Of a stretch of 64,000 bases of DNA, positions 43,490 through 52,084 are shown piece by piece. Source of the stretch: Caldilineaceae bacterium bin34 (GTDB lineage: Bacteria > Chloroflexota > Anaerolineae > Caldilineales > Caldilineaceae); NCBI GenBank assembly GCA_002238555.1, contig MPMO01000010.1, positions 1 to 64,000 on the forward strand, written 5' to 3'. The position numbers were made by a program, and so were the translations under genes. A model generated the notes under the pieces. The model ran no database searches. It had not been told where the DNA came from and saw nothing but the letters and a program-made list of their open reading frames with translations. Positions within the stretch are counted from its first letter, which is position 1. The number at the start of each line of letters is the position of its first letter.

Positions 43490-44437
43490 TCACCGCAGAT
43501 TGAGCCAAGTGCCGGCCGCATAACGGACCCTCGCCAGCCGGGCCGCCGCCTCCAGTTCCGCCGGCCGGCTGCCCTCTTCGGCCCAGTCCACCCGGGCATG
43601 GTTGCCGAACCCACAGGCAAACGTGCGCGCCAGGGGTTGCCAATCCGGCAATTCGCCTTTGACGTCCGGCATGTCCATTGCATGCGCCAAGGTGGTTGCC
43701 GTTTCCCGCAGGCGGTTGCGCAGCCGCTCCCGGTCACCGGCATCCAGGCACAACACTTCGGCCAGGGCTGCCGGATCCCCGTCCAGTGGCAGGCTGGCGC
43801 GCTGCCGGACGCAACCCCGTCGCCGGCACCCGGCATCCAGGCACAACACTTCGGCCAGGGCTGCCGGATCCCCGTCCAGTGGCAGGCTGCCGTGCTGCAG
43901 GACGTAACCGTGTCGCCGGCACTGGGCACTGCCCACAAGCTTGCGGCCCGCGACGGCAAGCTCCCACGCACTGACCTGCTCGAGACAGGCGGCCGAAGCA
44001 GTCGCCGTCCTGCGCGCACGGGCCTGCAACGGATCCGCATTGACACCCAGGGCCGCCAGGGCGGCCCGCAAGGATCCGGCCAGGGCGCGGTAGGAATCCA
44101 GGATGCCCAGTTGGGCGACGGGGTGTGCCAGAGGCAACAGAAGCGCGTAGGTAAGTTCGCTCCCGTGCAGAAGCGCCCGGCCGCCGCTGAGCCGGCGTAC
44201 CCAGTCCCAACCCCTATCGTCGAGTCGGTCGAGGTCCAGATCGGCAACGGACTGAAACCGGCCGATGCTGACCGCGGCCGGAGACCACCGATACAGGCGC
44301 AGGGTCGGCGGTGCGCAACCGGAGGCCACGGATTCGGCCAAGGCTTCGTCCATTGCCATGTTGACGCTGGCCCGCCGCGGCTGCGGCTCGATGATCAACC
44401 GCCAGGTTTCAGCCACGGGCAGCCTGCACACGGCCAA
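43490..44437 (-). CDS. LipM-like octanoyltransferase with internal duplication
   Basis: The 315-aa protein is of the BPL/LplA/LipB fold. The lipoyl-site loop is RRLSGGRALLHGSELTYALL (81-100), a Cys occurs at 151 (AACLEQVSAWE) where LipM has its active-site cysteine, and Lys166 lies in GRKLVGSAQ. This favours octanoyl-ACP:protein octanoyltransferase over lipoate ligase. Residues 182-212 (SLPLDGDPAALAEVLCLDAG and flanks) are followed by a near-copy of the same 31 residues at about 213-243. The duplication is in frame, and normal LipM has only one such unit. Activity could be affected, since the repeat follows the catalytic core. It is followed by DUF503. Confidence 0.82.
   Translation of the reverse strand: MAVCRLPVAETWRLIIEPQPRRASVNMAMDEALAESVASGCAPPTLRLYRWSPAAVSIGRFQSVADLDLDRLDDRGWDWVRRLSGGRALLHGSELTYALLLPLAHPVAQLGILDSYRALAGSLRAALAALGVNADPLQARARRTATASAACLEQVSAWELAVAGRKLVGSAQCRRHGYVLQHGSLPLDGDPAALAEVLCLDAGCRRRGCVRQRASLPLDGDPAALAEVLCLDAGDRERLRNRLRETATTLAHAMDMPDVKGELPDWQPLARTFACGFGNHARVDWAEEGSRPAELEAAARLARVRYAAGTWLNLR
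43738..43923 (-). repeat. Tandem 93-bp duplication inside lipM
   Basis: Units 43738-43830 and 43831-43923 share a 59-base identical core (starting cggcatccaggcacaacact) and a diverged remainder. The period is a multiple of three, so the frame is kept. Confidence 0.85.
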
Positions 44438-44522
44438 TCCGGATTCCCCGCCGAGAGGCCACCGAACGGGGCAATCCGGGAACAGCCCCCTCCATGCCGC
44501 GGTACGCGACCACCATCGCGCC

Positions 44523-45485
44523 CTAGACCAAACTCGCTTGGCGCATGGCCGCCACGACGGCAGGCCGGTCTCCGGCCATTACCGTCTGTCCTGGCGCGAG
44601 TTGCCGGGAACGGACAACCGCCAGCGACGGCCATGTGCCGTCTGCCGACACCGAACCGGCGGAGGTGACCTCCCCCAACGGCCGCCCCTCCAATTTGACA
44701 GGATCACCCGTGGCCAGCGGCTGCTCGGACTCCAGCAGCACCAGCCCCCGGGCCACGCGATCGTAGTTGAGCTGCCGTGCAATCACCTCCTGCCCCGGAT
44801 AGCACCCCTTGTTGTCCGAGCAGATTGCGTCCAGGCCTACTTCCAGGGGGTTGAAGGCCTCCGTGTACTCGTATCCGTAGCCACCCCGCACGGACCGGAT
44901 GCGCAAATGGTCATATTCGTCCCAATTGGACCACAGCGTACCGTGGCCCTGTTGCACGGCCCGGCGGACACCATCCGTCTCGGCCGCGGGGATCAACAGT
45001 CCAAATCCGGGAAGTTCGAGCAGGTTCTCGTACAGGCACAACCGATCGCCGACACGGGCGACCATAGCCGGCTCCGCCGCGGCAAACTCCAACAACTCCA
45101 CAACAGCGGAGGCCCCGTGGCCCACCAGGTACAGGAAGTCCCATTGGTCACTCACATCCTCCACAGTGACCTGATCCATGAAGAAGATGTTGCCCTGCAA
45201 CATGCTGCCCAGAGCCTCCGACCCGTGTGGCGGTGCGATCAGCCAATATCCTTCATCATCCCGAATCACGCTGAACACGGCCTGGATACGGCCCGTGCCT
45301 GTCAGGAGAGCCGTGGGCCGATGTCCCCCAACCGGCAGGCGCATGTCGTTGGTCGTCATGCGCTGAAGAAAATCCTCACTGTCGTCGCCACTCATCCACA
45401 GAACTCTCGGTCCGCGATCCGGAAGCAGGCAGGCTCCCTGTGGCATGTGTTCCTTGCCGATTTCGAGTTCTCCGGTATGGGTCAT
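44523..45485 (-). CDS. YgfZ/GcvT-fold iron-sulfur-repair protein
   Basis: The ATG at 45485 gives 320 aa. The folate-binding fold shares the N-terminal FLQRMTTNDM segment with GcvT. It carries the YgfZ signature NKGCYPGQEVIAR, whose Cys is needed in YgfZ for maintaining iron-sulfur enzymes such as MiaB. The C-terminal beta barrel ends the protein (LGEVTSAGSVS). It lies next to the LipM-like gene, and lipoate synthesis itself needs an iron-sulfur enzyme, which fits functionally. The longer frame to 45548 includes a poor leader. Confidence 0.88.
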   Translation of the reverse strand: MTHTGELEIGKEHMPQGACLLPDRGPRVLWMSGDDSEDFLQRMTTNDMRLPVGGHRPTALLTGTGRIQAVFSVIRDDEGYWLIAPPHGSEALGSMLQGNIFFMDQVTVEDVSDQWDFLYLVGHGASAVVELLEFAAAEPAMVARVGDRLCLYENLLELPGFGLLIPAAETDGVRRAVQQGHGTLWSNWDEYDHLRIRSVRGGYGYEYTEAFNPLEVGLDAICSDNKGCYPGQEVIARQLNYDRVARGLVLLESEQPLATGDPVKLEGRPLGEVTSAGSVSADGTWPSLAVVRSRQLAPGQTVMAGDRPAVVAAMRQASLV

Positions 45486-45540
45486 GGTCACTCCAAATGC
45501 ATGCAAGTCAACGGCAATCCTGCAGGGGATAGTTTTGAGT

Positions 45541-46509
45541 CTACTCATCTTCCCGTGGATTGCGGGTGGTTATTCCAGGCGGCGAAGCAGATTCCTTCCC
45601 GGGCACGATTCTTAATTGCGTTGGGTGCCATACCCGTACCGTGCCGTCATCACCGCCACTGGCCAGGGTCTGCCCGTCCGGGCTGAACGCCACGCTGTGG
45701 ACCACACGCTGGCCCTCCAGAATGTGGTGGAGGGTACCCGCGGCCACATCCCACAGACGGACAGTGTCGTCCCAACCACCGCTGGCCAGAATCAGCCCAT
45801 CCGGACTGAAGACCACGCTCGCGACCACGTCCGCATGGCCTTCCAGGATGCGGAGGAGGGTCCCTGTGGCCGCGTCCCACAGGCGGATGGTGTTGTCCCC
45901 ACCGCCGCTGGCGAGCGTCCGTCCGTCCGGACTGAACGCCACGCTGAGGACCTCATCCGCATGGCCCGGCAGAATGTGATGAAGCTCCCCTGTGGCTGCG
46001 TCCCACAGGCGGACAGTGTTGTCCCACCCGCCGCTGGCGAGGATTCGCCCATCCGGACTGAATGCCACGCTGAAGACTCCGTCCGCGTGGCCCAGCAAAG
46101 CGCAGCGGAAGGTGCCCGTGGCTGCATCCCACAGGCGGACGGTGTCGTCCCACCCACTGCTGGCCAGAGTCCGCCCGTCCGGATCGAACGCCACACTGAG
46201 GACGTAATCCGTGTGGCCTCTCAGGATGTGCCGGAGGGTACCCGCGGCCGCATCCCACAGGCGAATGGTGTTGTCCCCACCGCCGCTGGCAAGGGTCCGC
46301 CCGTCCGGACTGAACGCCACGCTGTGGACCCCATCCTTGTGGCCTTTCAAGGCATACCGAAGAATGCCCGTGGCCACATCCCACACATGGACAGTGTCGT
46401 CATCACTGCCACCAGCCAGAGCTCGTCCGTCCGGACTGAACGCCACCCCGTCAAAACGCATCCTGAAGCGGGTCGTGGTGTCGGTGGGCAGGATGAGGGT
46501 AGTCTGCAT
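45541..46509 (-). CDS. Seven-repeat WD40 propeller protein
   Basis: The 322-aa product from the ATG at 46509 has seven WD40 repeats of about 42 residues, each of the form VxSVAFSPDGRxLASGGxDxT followed by (V/I)RLWDxATG and GHxD. Together they should close a single seven-bladed propeller. There is no signal peptide or fused domain, so it is probably a cytosolic scaffold. The repeats are unusually alike in protein and DNA, a sign of recent amplification or gene conversion. The frame extends to 46683 without a convincing start. It ends 56 bp before the YgfZ start. Confidence 0.88.
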   Translation of the reverse strand: MQTTLILPTDTTTRFRMRFDGVAFSPDGRALAGGSDDDTVHVWDVATGILRYALKGHKDGVHSVAFSPDGRTLASGGGDNTIRLWDAAAGTLRHILRGHTDYVLSVAFDPDGRTLASSGWDDTVRLWDAATGTFRCALLGHADGVFSVAFSPDGRILASGGWDNTVRLWDAATGELHHILPGHADEVLSVAFSPDGRTLASGGGDNTIRLWDAATGTLLRILEGHADVVASVVFSPDGLILASGGWDDTVRLWDVAAGTLHHILEGQRVVHSVAFSPDGQTLASGGDDGTVRVWHPTQLRIVPGKESASPPGITTRNPREDE

Positions 46510-46801
46510 GGTCGGATGAACCCGCTTGGAACGGACTGTTTTCGACACCTCTGCAGAAGTTGACCAACACCTTAATAGCCAGTACGGGCACCATGGGACA
46601 TCATCGCCAAGTGCACGCAGGCCGGTTGGCAATACTTGCTCACAGTCGTCCCCCATCCGCGACCGGTGTCGGGTCCCTGCCAACCTATCTCTACAGAACT
46701 GCCGCTTCGTCGGTCATGGAACCGTGCCCTGTAGCCGACGACCAGGCAAAACCAAGGCAAGCGAACGGTGGCGGCTCGGGCAACCGGAACCGGTGCGTCG
46801 C

Positions 46802-48214
46802 CTATTGTGCACCAGGCTCCTGCTCCAGCCATCCGTGGAGGAATTCGAGTACGCTGGCGAACAGATAGCGCGTAGTGTCGGAGGTGCGGGCACCCAGCTT
46901 CAGGTAGTGGCTCTCGTCCTCGAAGTAAATGGTCTCAACCGGCACCCCGGCGTCACGCAGGGCCGATTCGTACTCAAGCGATTGGGACAACGGCACCATT
47001 TCGTCCTTCAGTGTGTGGATCAACAAAATGGGCGGCATCGCGGACGCCGAATACACGGGCGCGTACTGCATGTAGCTGTCCGGCCGCTCGTTGGCCGTAC
47101 CCAGCATGGCCAAGGCGTAGCGCAAGACCAGCGGCCACTCCATTTCACCTGAATAAAATGCCGCCGCACCCGTGAACGCGTTGCTGATTCCGCCCAGGGT
47201 CACCACCGCGGCAAACTCCCGGTCCGAGATCCGGATCAGCTTGTTGAGAATGGCGGCGCCATAGCTGCCGCTGATGGCCAGAAGCCTTGAATCGTCCAAC
47301 CTGGGATCCAGGAGGCCCTGCGCGGCAAACTGGAGCATCAGGCGCGCGTCCAAGGCATGTTCGGTGACATTGCGCCCCCGGGTGCCGATTGGGGACATGG
47401 CCACGACGCCGAAACCCTGACTGGCGAATCCAACACTGATGTCCTCCCAGTTCCTGGTGGCATTGGGATAGAGTGCCAGGAGCATCGGGATTTGGTCTTC
47501 CGGGCCGGCATCGAGCGGCAGGTATAGGTACAGCGAATCGTTGACCGCCTCCGCCCGTTCAAAGGTCCATCGATGCACTTGGGCTCGGGCCCCCTTGGGG
47601 AACGGGGTCTCCACAACGTAGCTGCCGGCCGGTTCAAGACTGTAGGTCTCCGCGGCAACCGGGCCCAACTCATCCCGCAGCTCCATTTCCAGTTCGATCA
47701 CGGGCGCAACCGCAGTCACATCGTCCTGGACGGTGATTGAGACCGGCAATCCCAGAATCGACCTCGGCATCCCGTACTCGAAACCCGGAGCCCCGGCAAT
47801 GGGCACGTAGGAGCCTTGTGGCAGATCTGTCAGCAGATAGCGCCCCTTCGCGTCCGTGTGCGTGACATGCGGTGTTCCCGCAGGCTGGGCTACCAATACC
47901 ACGGCATCGGCAACGGGCTTGCCTTCGTGCACCACCTGCCCGGCCAACATTCCTTGGCCGGGCGGCAGGGGAGGCCCAAGATGAGGCTCTCCCCCGGCCA
48001 TCGCCATCTCAATTGGATTGGTGATCACCGACATGCAGCCGGATGCCATCAGCGCCGTTCCAACCAGGATCCAAAACAGGCTGATGCGCCACTCCCAACA
48101 TGAGCGGGATCGCGTGTTTCCGCGGGTCGAAATCGTGTTCACGCGCGAACCGGCGTGGCACCCCTCAAACCAGGCTTTGGAATGCAACTTGTAATGGCGG
48201 AGGGAAGATTGCAT
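46802..48214 (-). CDS. Secreted alpha/beta hydrolase with carboxypeptidase-regulatory-like domain
   Basis: The 470-aa frame contains a lipobox (LMASGC, Cys60). A CarboxypepD_reg-like beta sandwich follows (GQVVHEGKPVADAVVLVAQP, then DAKGRYLLTDLPQGSY). Next is a prolyl-oligopeptidase-type hydrolase with nucleophile motif ISGSYGAA, an acid in HTLKDEMVP and a His in EDESHYLK. It is probably a surface-anchored esterase or peptidase. The 42 residues before the hydrophobic core are too long for a signal peptide. A GTG at 48142 would give a better leader and may be the true start. Confidence 0.8.
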   Translation of the reverse strand: MQSSLRHYKLHSKAWFEGCHAGSRVNTISTRGNTRSRSCWEWRISLFWILVGTALMASGCMSVITNPIEMAMAGGEPHLGPPLPPGQGMLAGQVVHEGKPVADAVVLVAQPAGTPHVTHTDAKGRYLLTDLPQGSYVPIAGAPGFEYGMPRSILGLPVSITVQDDVTAVAPVIELEMELRDELGPVAAETYSLEPAGSYVVETPFPKGARAQVHRWTFERAEAVNDSLYLYLPLDAGPEDQIPMLLALYPNATRNWEDISVGFASQGFGVVAMSPIGTRGRNVTEHALDARLMLQFAAQGLLDPRLDDSRLLAISGSYGAAILNKLIRISDREFAAVVTLGGISNAFTGAAAFYSGEMEWPLVLRYALAMLGTANERPDSYMQYAPVYSASAMPPILLIHTLKDEMVPLSQSLEYESALRDAGVPVETIYFEDESHYLKLGARTSDTTRYLFASVLEFLHGWLEQEPGAQ

Positions 48215-48628
48215 GACGGGGATTTGGGGATTGCGCCATCAACTGGCAGGAAGCCTGAAGCACCGGGAACGCGGGCGGCGACCGTGGCCACTGCCCGGAA
48301 ATCCCACGGCTTCCCCATTCAAGAATAACAAGCCAAAACGGAAATTGGCAGCAACACGGCAACAATCAACCTGACCGTGTGGAAGCGCGCCGTCGCCGGA
48401 AACTTGGTTGATTGCGAATGCGCCTTGCTGGACTGCTTGAGGCAATCCGGAGGACCGGGTTTGGCGCTGCCTTTGCGACAATGGTTCAGTTCCGGGTGAC
48501 GGCAATCCCATGTGCCCGCTTCGGACACACGCGAACCGAACCATCATGGTGGCAGCTTTCGCCAGGCCCTGCCGCAATCAGCTTGCCGCTGTCAGCGCGA
48601 ACGAACGCTCCGCTTCCAGGAAACACGC
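48215..48628. other. Divergent intergenic region
   Basis: The 414 bases between the hydrolase and the tricorn gene contain no convincing frame. The tricorn frame is open upstream to 48512, but that part is low-quality and lacks the family's N-terminal pattern. Promoters for both genes should lie here; none stood out. Confidence 0.5.
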
Positions 48629-51600
48629 ATGCAAGGCTACTACCGACATCCGACCGTCCAAGGGAATCGAATTGTCTTCGTCAGCGAAGACGACTTGTGG
48701 TCCATTTGCCTTCAGGGCGGAGTACCCCTGCGTCTCACCAGCAATCTTGGCGAAATCGAGTTTCCCCTGCTGTCTCCCGACGGATCCCGGATTGCGTTCG
48801 TGGCCCGCGATGAAGGCGCTCCCGATATTTATGTAATGAATTCCGGTGGTGGCCCCGCCGATCGCCTGACGTGGCAGGGAGATGCCATGCAAACGGCGGC
48901 GTGGAGCCCCGACGGCGAGTGGATTCACTTCGTTACATCGGCCCGCCAGCCCGTGCGCGGATCGACGGTTCTCAATCGGGTTCGCAGCTCACCGTCCCGG
49001 TTTGTTGTCGAGGAGGTGCCCTTGGGCCGGGCCTCCTCGATTGGGTTCGGGCCCGACGGGGCCATGGTTCTGGGCCGCAACACCGGCGATCCGGCCCGTT
49101 GGAAGCGATACCGGGGCGGCACCGCCGGCCGGCTGTGGGTATCCCCCGGGGCAGACGAGCAGTTCAGCCGCATTCTTCCCGATCTGGACGGCAACCTGGC
49201 CTCGCCCATGTGGATTGGGACCGACCAAGGTCTGGCCGACGAACGCATATTCCTGGTCAGCGACCATGAAGGCTGCGGGAACATCTACAGTTGCCTGCCT
49301 TCCGGCGAAGACCTCACCAGGCACACCAACCTTGCCGACTTCTATGCGCGCTATCCATCCTGGGGCTTGGACGGCGATGGCCGGCCCGTCATCGTCTTCC
49401 ATGCAGGAGCCGACCTCCACCTGCTGGACATCCTGAACGACACCGCCGTTCAGATAGACGTGACCTGGTCCTCACCGAGGGTGCAGCGCAACCGCAAGTT
49501 CGCGGAGGCGTCGGACCATCTCGAGTCGGCCGATTTGCATCCGGAGGGCCATTCGGTCGCGCTGTCCGCGCGCGGCAAGGCCTTCGCATTCGGAAACCAT
49601 GCCGGCGGGGTCCTGCAGCTGGGGACATCCCAAGGCGTGCGCTATCGCCTGCCTTCCTGGCTGCGGGACGGCAAGCGCATCGCGGCCGTAACCGATGCCA
49701 TGGGCGAAGAGCGCCTCCAGGTGTTCACGCCGGGCCGCGAGCCGGCCGAGGCTGACTTGCACGAGGGGTTCGCCTTCGGCCGGGCCATGAATCTGTACGT
49801 CAACCCGGCGGCGGACATCGTGGCAATCACAAACCACCGCTACGAACTCTGGCTGTACAACCTGGAGGACCGGACACACCTGCTGGTCGACCGGTCGCCG
49901 CACGGCCACATCGAGCACGCCGACTGGTCCCCGGACGGCCGCTGGCTGGCCTGGGACAGGGCTCCCACGCTGCACAGCCATGCCATCCGTCTATACCGCA
50001 GGGAAGTGCCGGTGCCCGACGGCGAGGAACCCGATGGTTCGGAACAGCCCCTGACCGTGGACCTTGGGACACCCGTATTGCAGGACCACTGTCCGGTATT
50101 CGACCCCAAGGGCCGCTATCTCTACTTCCTGAGCAGCCGGATCCTCAACCCGGTCTACGACACCGTTCAGTTCAACCTGTCGTTTCCCGCCCCCATGCGC
50201 CCCTATCTGGTTACGCTGCAGGGGGATCTGCCCAATCCGTTCGTGCCGCGCACCGGTGAGGATGCGGACGAGGAGGACGAAGAGGAGAAACAGGAACAGA
50301 CCAAGCCCGACGCAGACGGCACGCCCGCGGCGAACGGCGCTTCGACGGCGGAAACCACCGACGGATCGGACAAGGCGAAGCCGGACAAGGCAAAGGATCC
50401 CGCTCCCGATCCCCTACAGGTTGACGTCGACGGCATCGCGGACCGGATACTCCCCTTCCCGGTGCCTGCAGGCCTGTTCACCGTCCTGGCGGCGGCCGAG
50501 GATCGGGTGTTCTGGCTGGCTTCGGAAACCAGGCAGACCATGAAGGATCCGTGGTTGGACGATGAAACATCGCACGGAGCCACACTCCAGGCTTGGGTGT
50601 TCAAGGACCATAAACCGAGCGAGGTGGCCACGGATGTGTCCGACATCAGCCTGTCCGCCAACCGCAAACACCTGCTGTACCGGGCCGATCAGCGCCTGCG
50701 GGTCATCAAGGCCAGCGAAAATGCCGACAGCCTGACCAATGAAGGCGCGCCCCGCGTCACCGGGTGGTTGGATCTCGGTCGCATTCGCCTGTCGATCGAG
50801 CCTTCGGCCGAATGGCAACAGATGCTCGCGGAGGCCTGGCGACTGCAGAGGGACCAATTCTGGACGCCCGAGATGTCCGGCGTGGACTGGCAAGCAGTCC
50901 ATGACCGGTACGCCCCCCTGGTGCAGCGACTCGCAAGCCGGCGCGAATTCAGCGACCTGTGCTGGGAAATGCAGGGCGAACTGGGCACGAGCCACTGCTA
51001 CGAGTTCGGAGGCGACTACCGACCGGGGCCCCATTGGCCGATCGGCACCCTGGCCGCGGAGTTCGAGTGGCAGGCGGATCCGCCGGGATGGCGGCTCGAC
51101 GACTGGATTGAAGGCGACGTGTGGGAGCCCGAAGTCCATTCCCCGTTTGCCGAGGCCGGGATCGACGTGGCCAGGGGCGACCTGCTGGTTTCCGTCAACG
51201 GACAGTCCGTTTCGGAGAGCGTGCCTCCCGCCAGCCTCTTGGTCAACCTGGCCGGGCAGGAAGTTCAGCTTGGTTTCCGGCGCGGCGCCCAAGTCGAGTC
51301 TGCCGACAATGAGTCGCCAGCCGCAACCGACATGCTGAAGGGAGTCACGGTCCGCACCATGACCGGTGACAAACGTGCGCTGTACCGTGCCTGGGTGAAC
51401 GCCAACCGGGCGAAGGTGCATGCGGCGGCGGACGGCCGTCTCGGCTACCTGCACATTCCCGACATGGGACCGTGGGGCTATGCGGAGTTTCACCGCGGCT
51501 TCCTGGGCGAACTCCATCGGCAAGGCCTGGTCGTTGATTTGCGCTTCAACGGCGGCGGCCATGTGAGTGCCCTGCTGCTCGAAAAGCTGGCGCGCCGCCA

Positions 51601-52084
51601 ACTTGGGTTCGACCAAACCAGGTGGGGGGGAGTCGCACCCTATCCCGAGGAGTCGGTGTCCGGTCCCATCGTGGCCCTGACCAACGATGCCGCCGGCAGC
51701 GACGGCGACATATTCAGCCATTCGTTCAAGCTGATGGGACTGGGAACGCTGATCGGCATGCGGACCTGGGGCGGTGTGATCGGGATCTGGCCGCGCCATG
51801 CCCTGGTGGACGGCACGGTCACCACGCAGCCGGAGTACAGCTTCTGGTTCAAGGATGTGGGCTGGGCAGTCGAGAACTACGGCACCGACCCCGACATTGA
51901 AGTCGAAATTTCGCCCAACGACTTTCGCGAGGGACACGATCCCCAACTCGACGCCGCGGTGGCCGAAGCACTGCGCCTGCTGCAGGAGCAACCGCCTCTC
52001 CGGTTCGAACCCGGAGACCTGCCGAACCTGGCCGGCGCCCCCCAACTGCTACCGGGAACAACAGCGAAGGACAACGACCGATGA
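48629..52084 (+). CDS. Tricorn-type protease
   Basis: From the ATG at 48629 the product is 1151 aa, beginning MQGYYRHPTVQGNRIVFVSE. It has the N-terminal propeller (repeated SPDGRxxxF units), a second propeller, an acidic low-complexity insert (about 545-590, EDADEEDEEE), a PDZ domain (DVARGDLLVSVNGQSVSESV) and a C-terminal S41-like core (VVDLRFNGGGHVSALLLEKL). Catalytic candidates are Ser788-His789 (GTSHCYEF), Ser1024 (NDAAGSDGD) and Glu1082 (WAVENYG). The 58-residue gap from Ser1024 to Glu1082 equals that in the archaeal enzyme. Tricorn trims peptides released by the proteasome or other proteases. The next gene overlaps by 4 bases. Confidence 0.92.
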   Translation: MQGYYRHPTVQGNRIVFVSEDDLWSICLQGGVPLRLTSNLGEIEFPLLSPDGSRIAFVARDEGAPDIYVMNSGGGPADRLTWQGDAMQTAAWSPDGEWIHFVTSARQPVRGSTVLNRVRSSPSRFVVEEVPLGRASSIGFGPDGAMVLGRNTGDPARWKRYRGGTAGRLWVSPGADEQFSRILPDLDGNLASPMWIGTDQGLADERIFLVSDHEGCGNIYSCLPSGEDLTRHTNLADFYARYPSWGLDGDGRPVIVFHAGADLHLLDILNDTAVQIDVTWSSPRVQRNRKFAEASDHLESADLHPEGHSVALSARGKAFAFGNHAGGVLQLGTSQGVRYRLPSWLRDGKRIAAVTDAMGEERLQVFTPGREPAEADLHEGFAFGRAMNLYVNPAADIVAITNHRYELWLYNLEDRTHLLVDRSPHGHIEHADWSPDGRWLAWDRAPTLHSHAIRLYRREVPVPDGEEPDGSEQPLTVDLGTPVLQDHCPVFDPKGRYLYFLSSRILNPVYDTVQFNLSFPAPMRPYLVTLQGDLPNPFVPRTGEDADEEDEEEKQEQTKPDADGTPAANGASTAETTDGSDKAKPDKAKDPAPDPLQVDVDGIADRILPFPVPAGLFTVLAAAEDRVFWLASETRQTMKDPWLDDETSHGATLQAWVFKDHKPSEVATDVSDISLSANRKHLLYRADQRLRVIKASENADSLTNEGAPRVTGWLDLGRIRLSIEPSAEWQQMLAEAWRLQRDQFWTPEMSGVDWQAVHDRYAPLVQRLASRREFSDLCWEMQGELGTSHCYEFGGDYRPGPHWPIGTLAAEFEWQADPPGWRLDDWIEGDVWEPEVHSPFAEAGIDVARGDLLVSVNGQSVSESVPPASLLVNLAGQEVQLGFRRGAQVESADNESPAATDMLKGVTVRTMTGDKRALYRAWVNANRAKVHAAADGRLGYLHIPDMGPWGYAEFHRGFLGELHRQGLVVDLRFNGGGHVSALLLEKLARRQLGFDQTRWGGVAPYPEESVSGPIVALTNDAAGSDGDIFSHSFKLMGLGTLIGMRTWGGVIGIWPRHALVDGTVTTQPEYSFWFKDVGWAVENYGTDPDIEVEISPNDFREGHDPQLDAAVAEALRLLQEQPPLRFEPGDLPNLAGAPQLLPGTTAKDNDR

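Noticed and set aside
45600..46480. Regular 126-base repeats that could look like an array
   Set aside because: They encode WD40 blades in one continuous frame, so they are a protein repeat.
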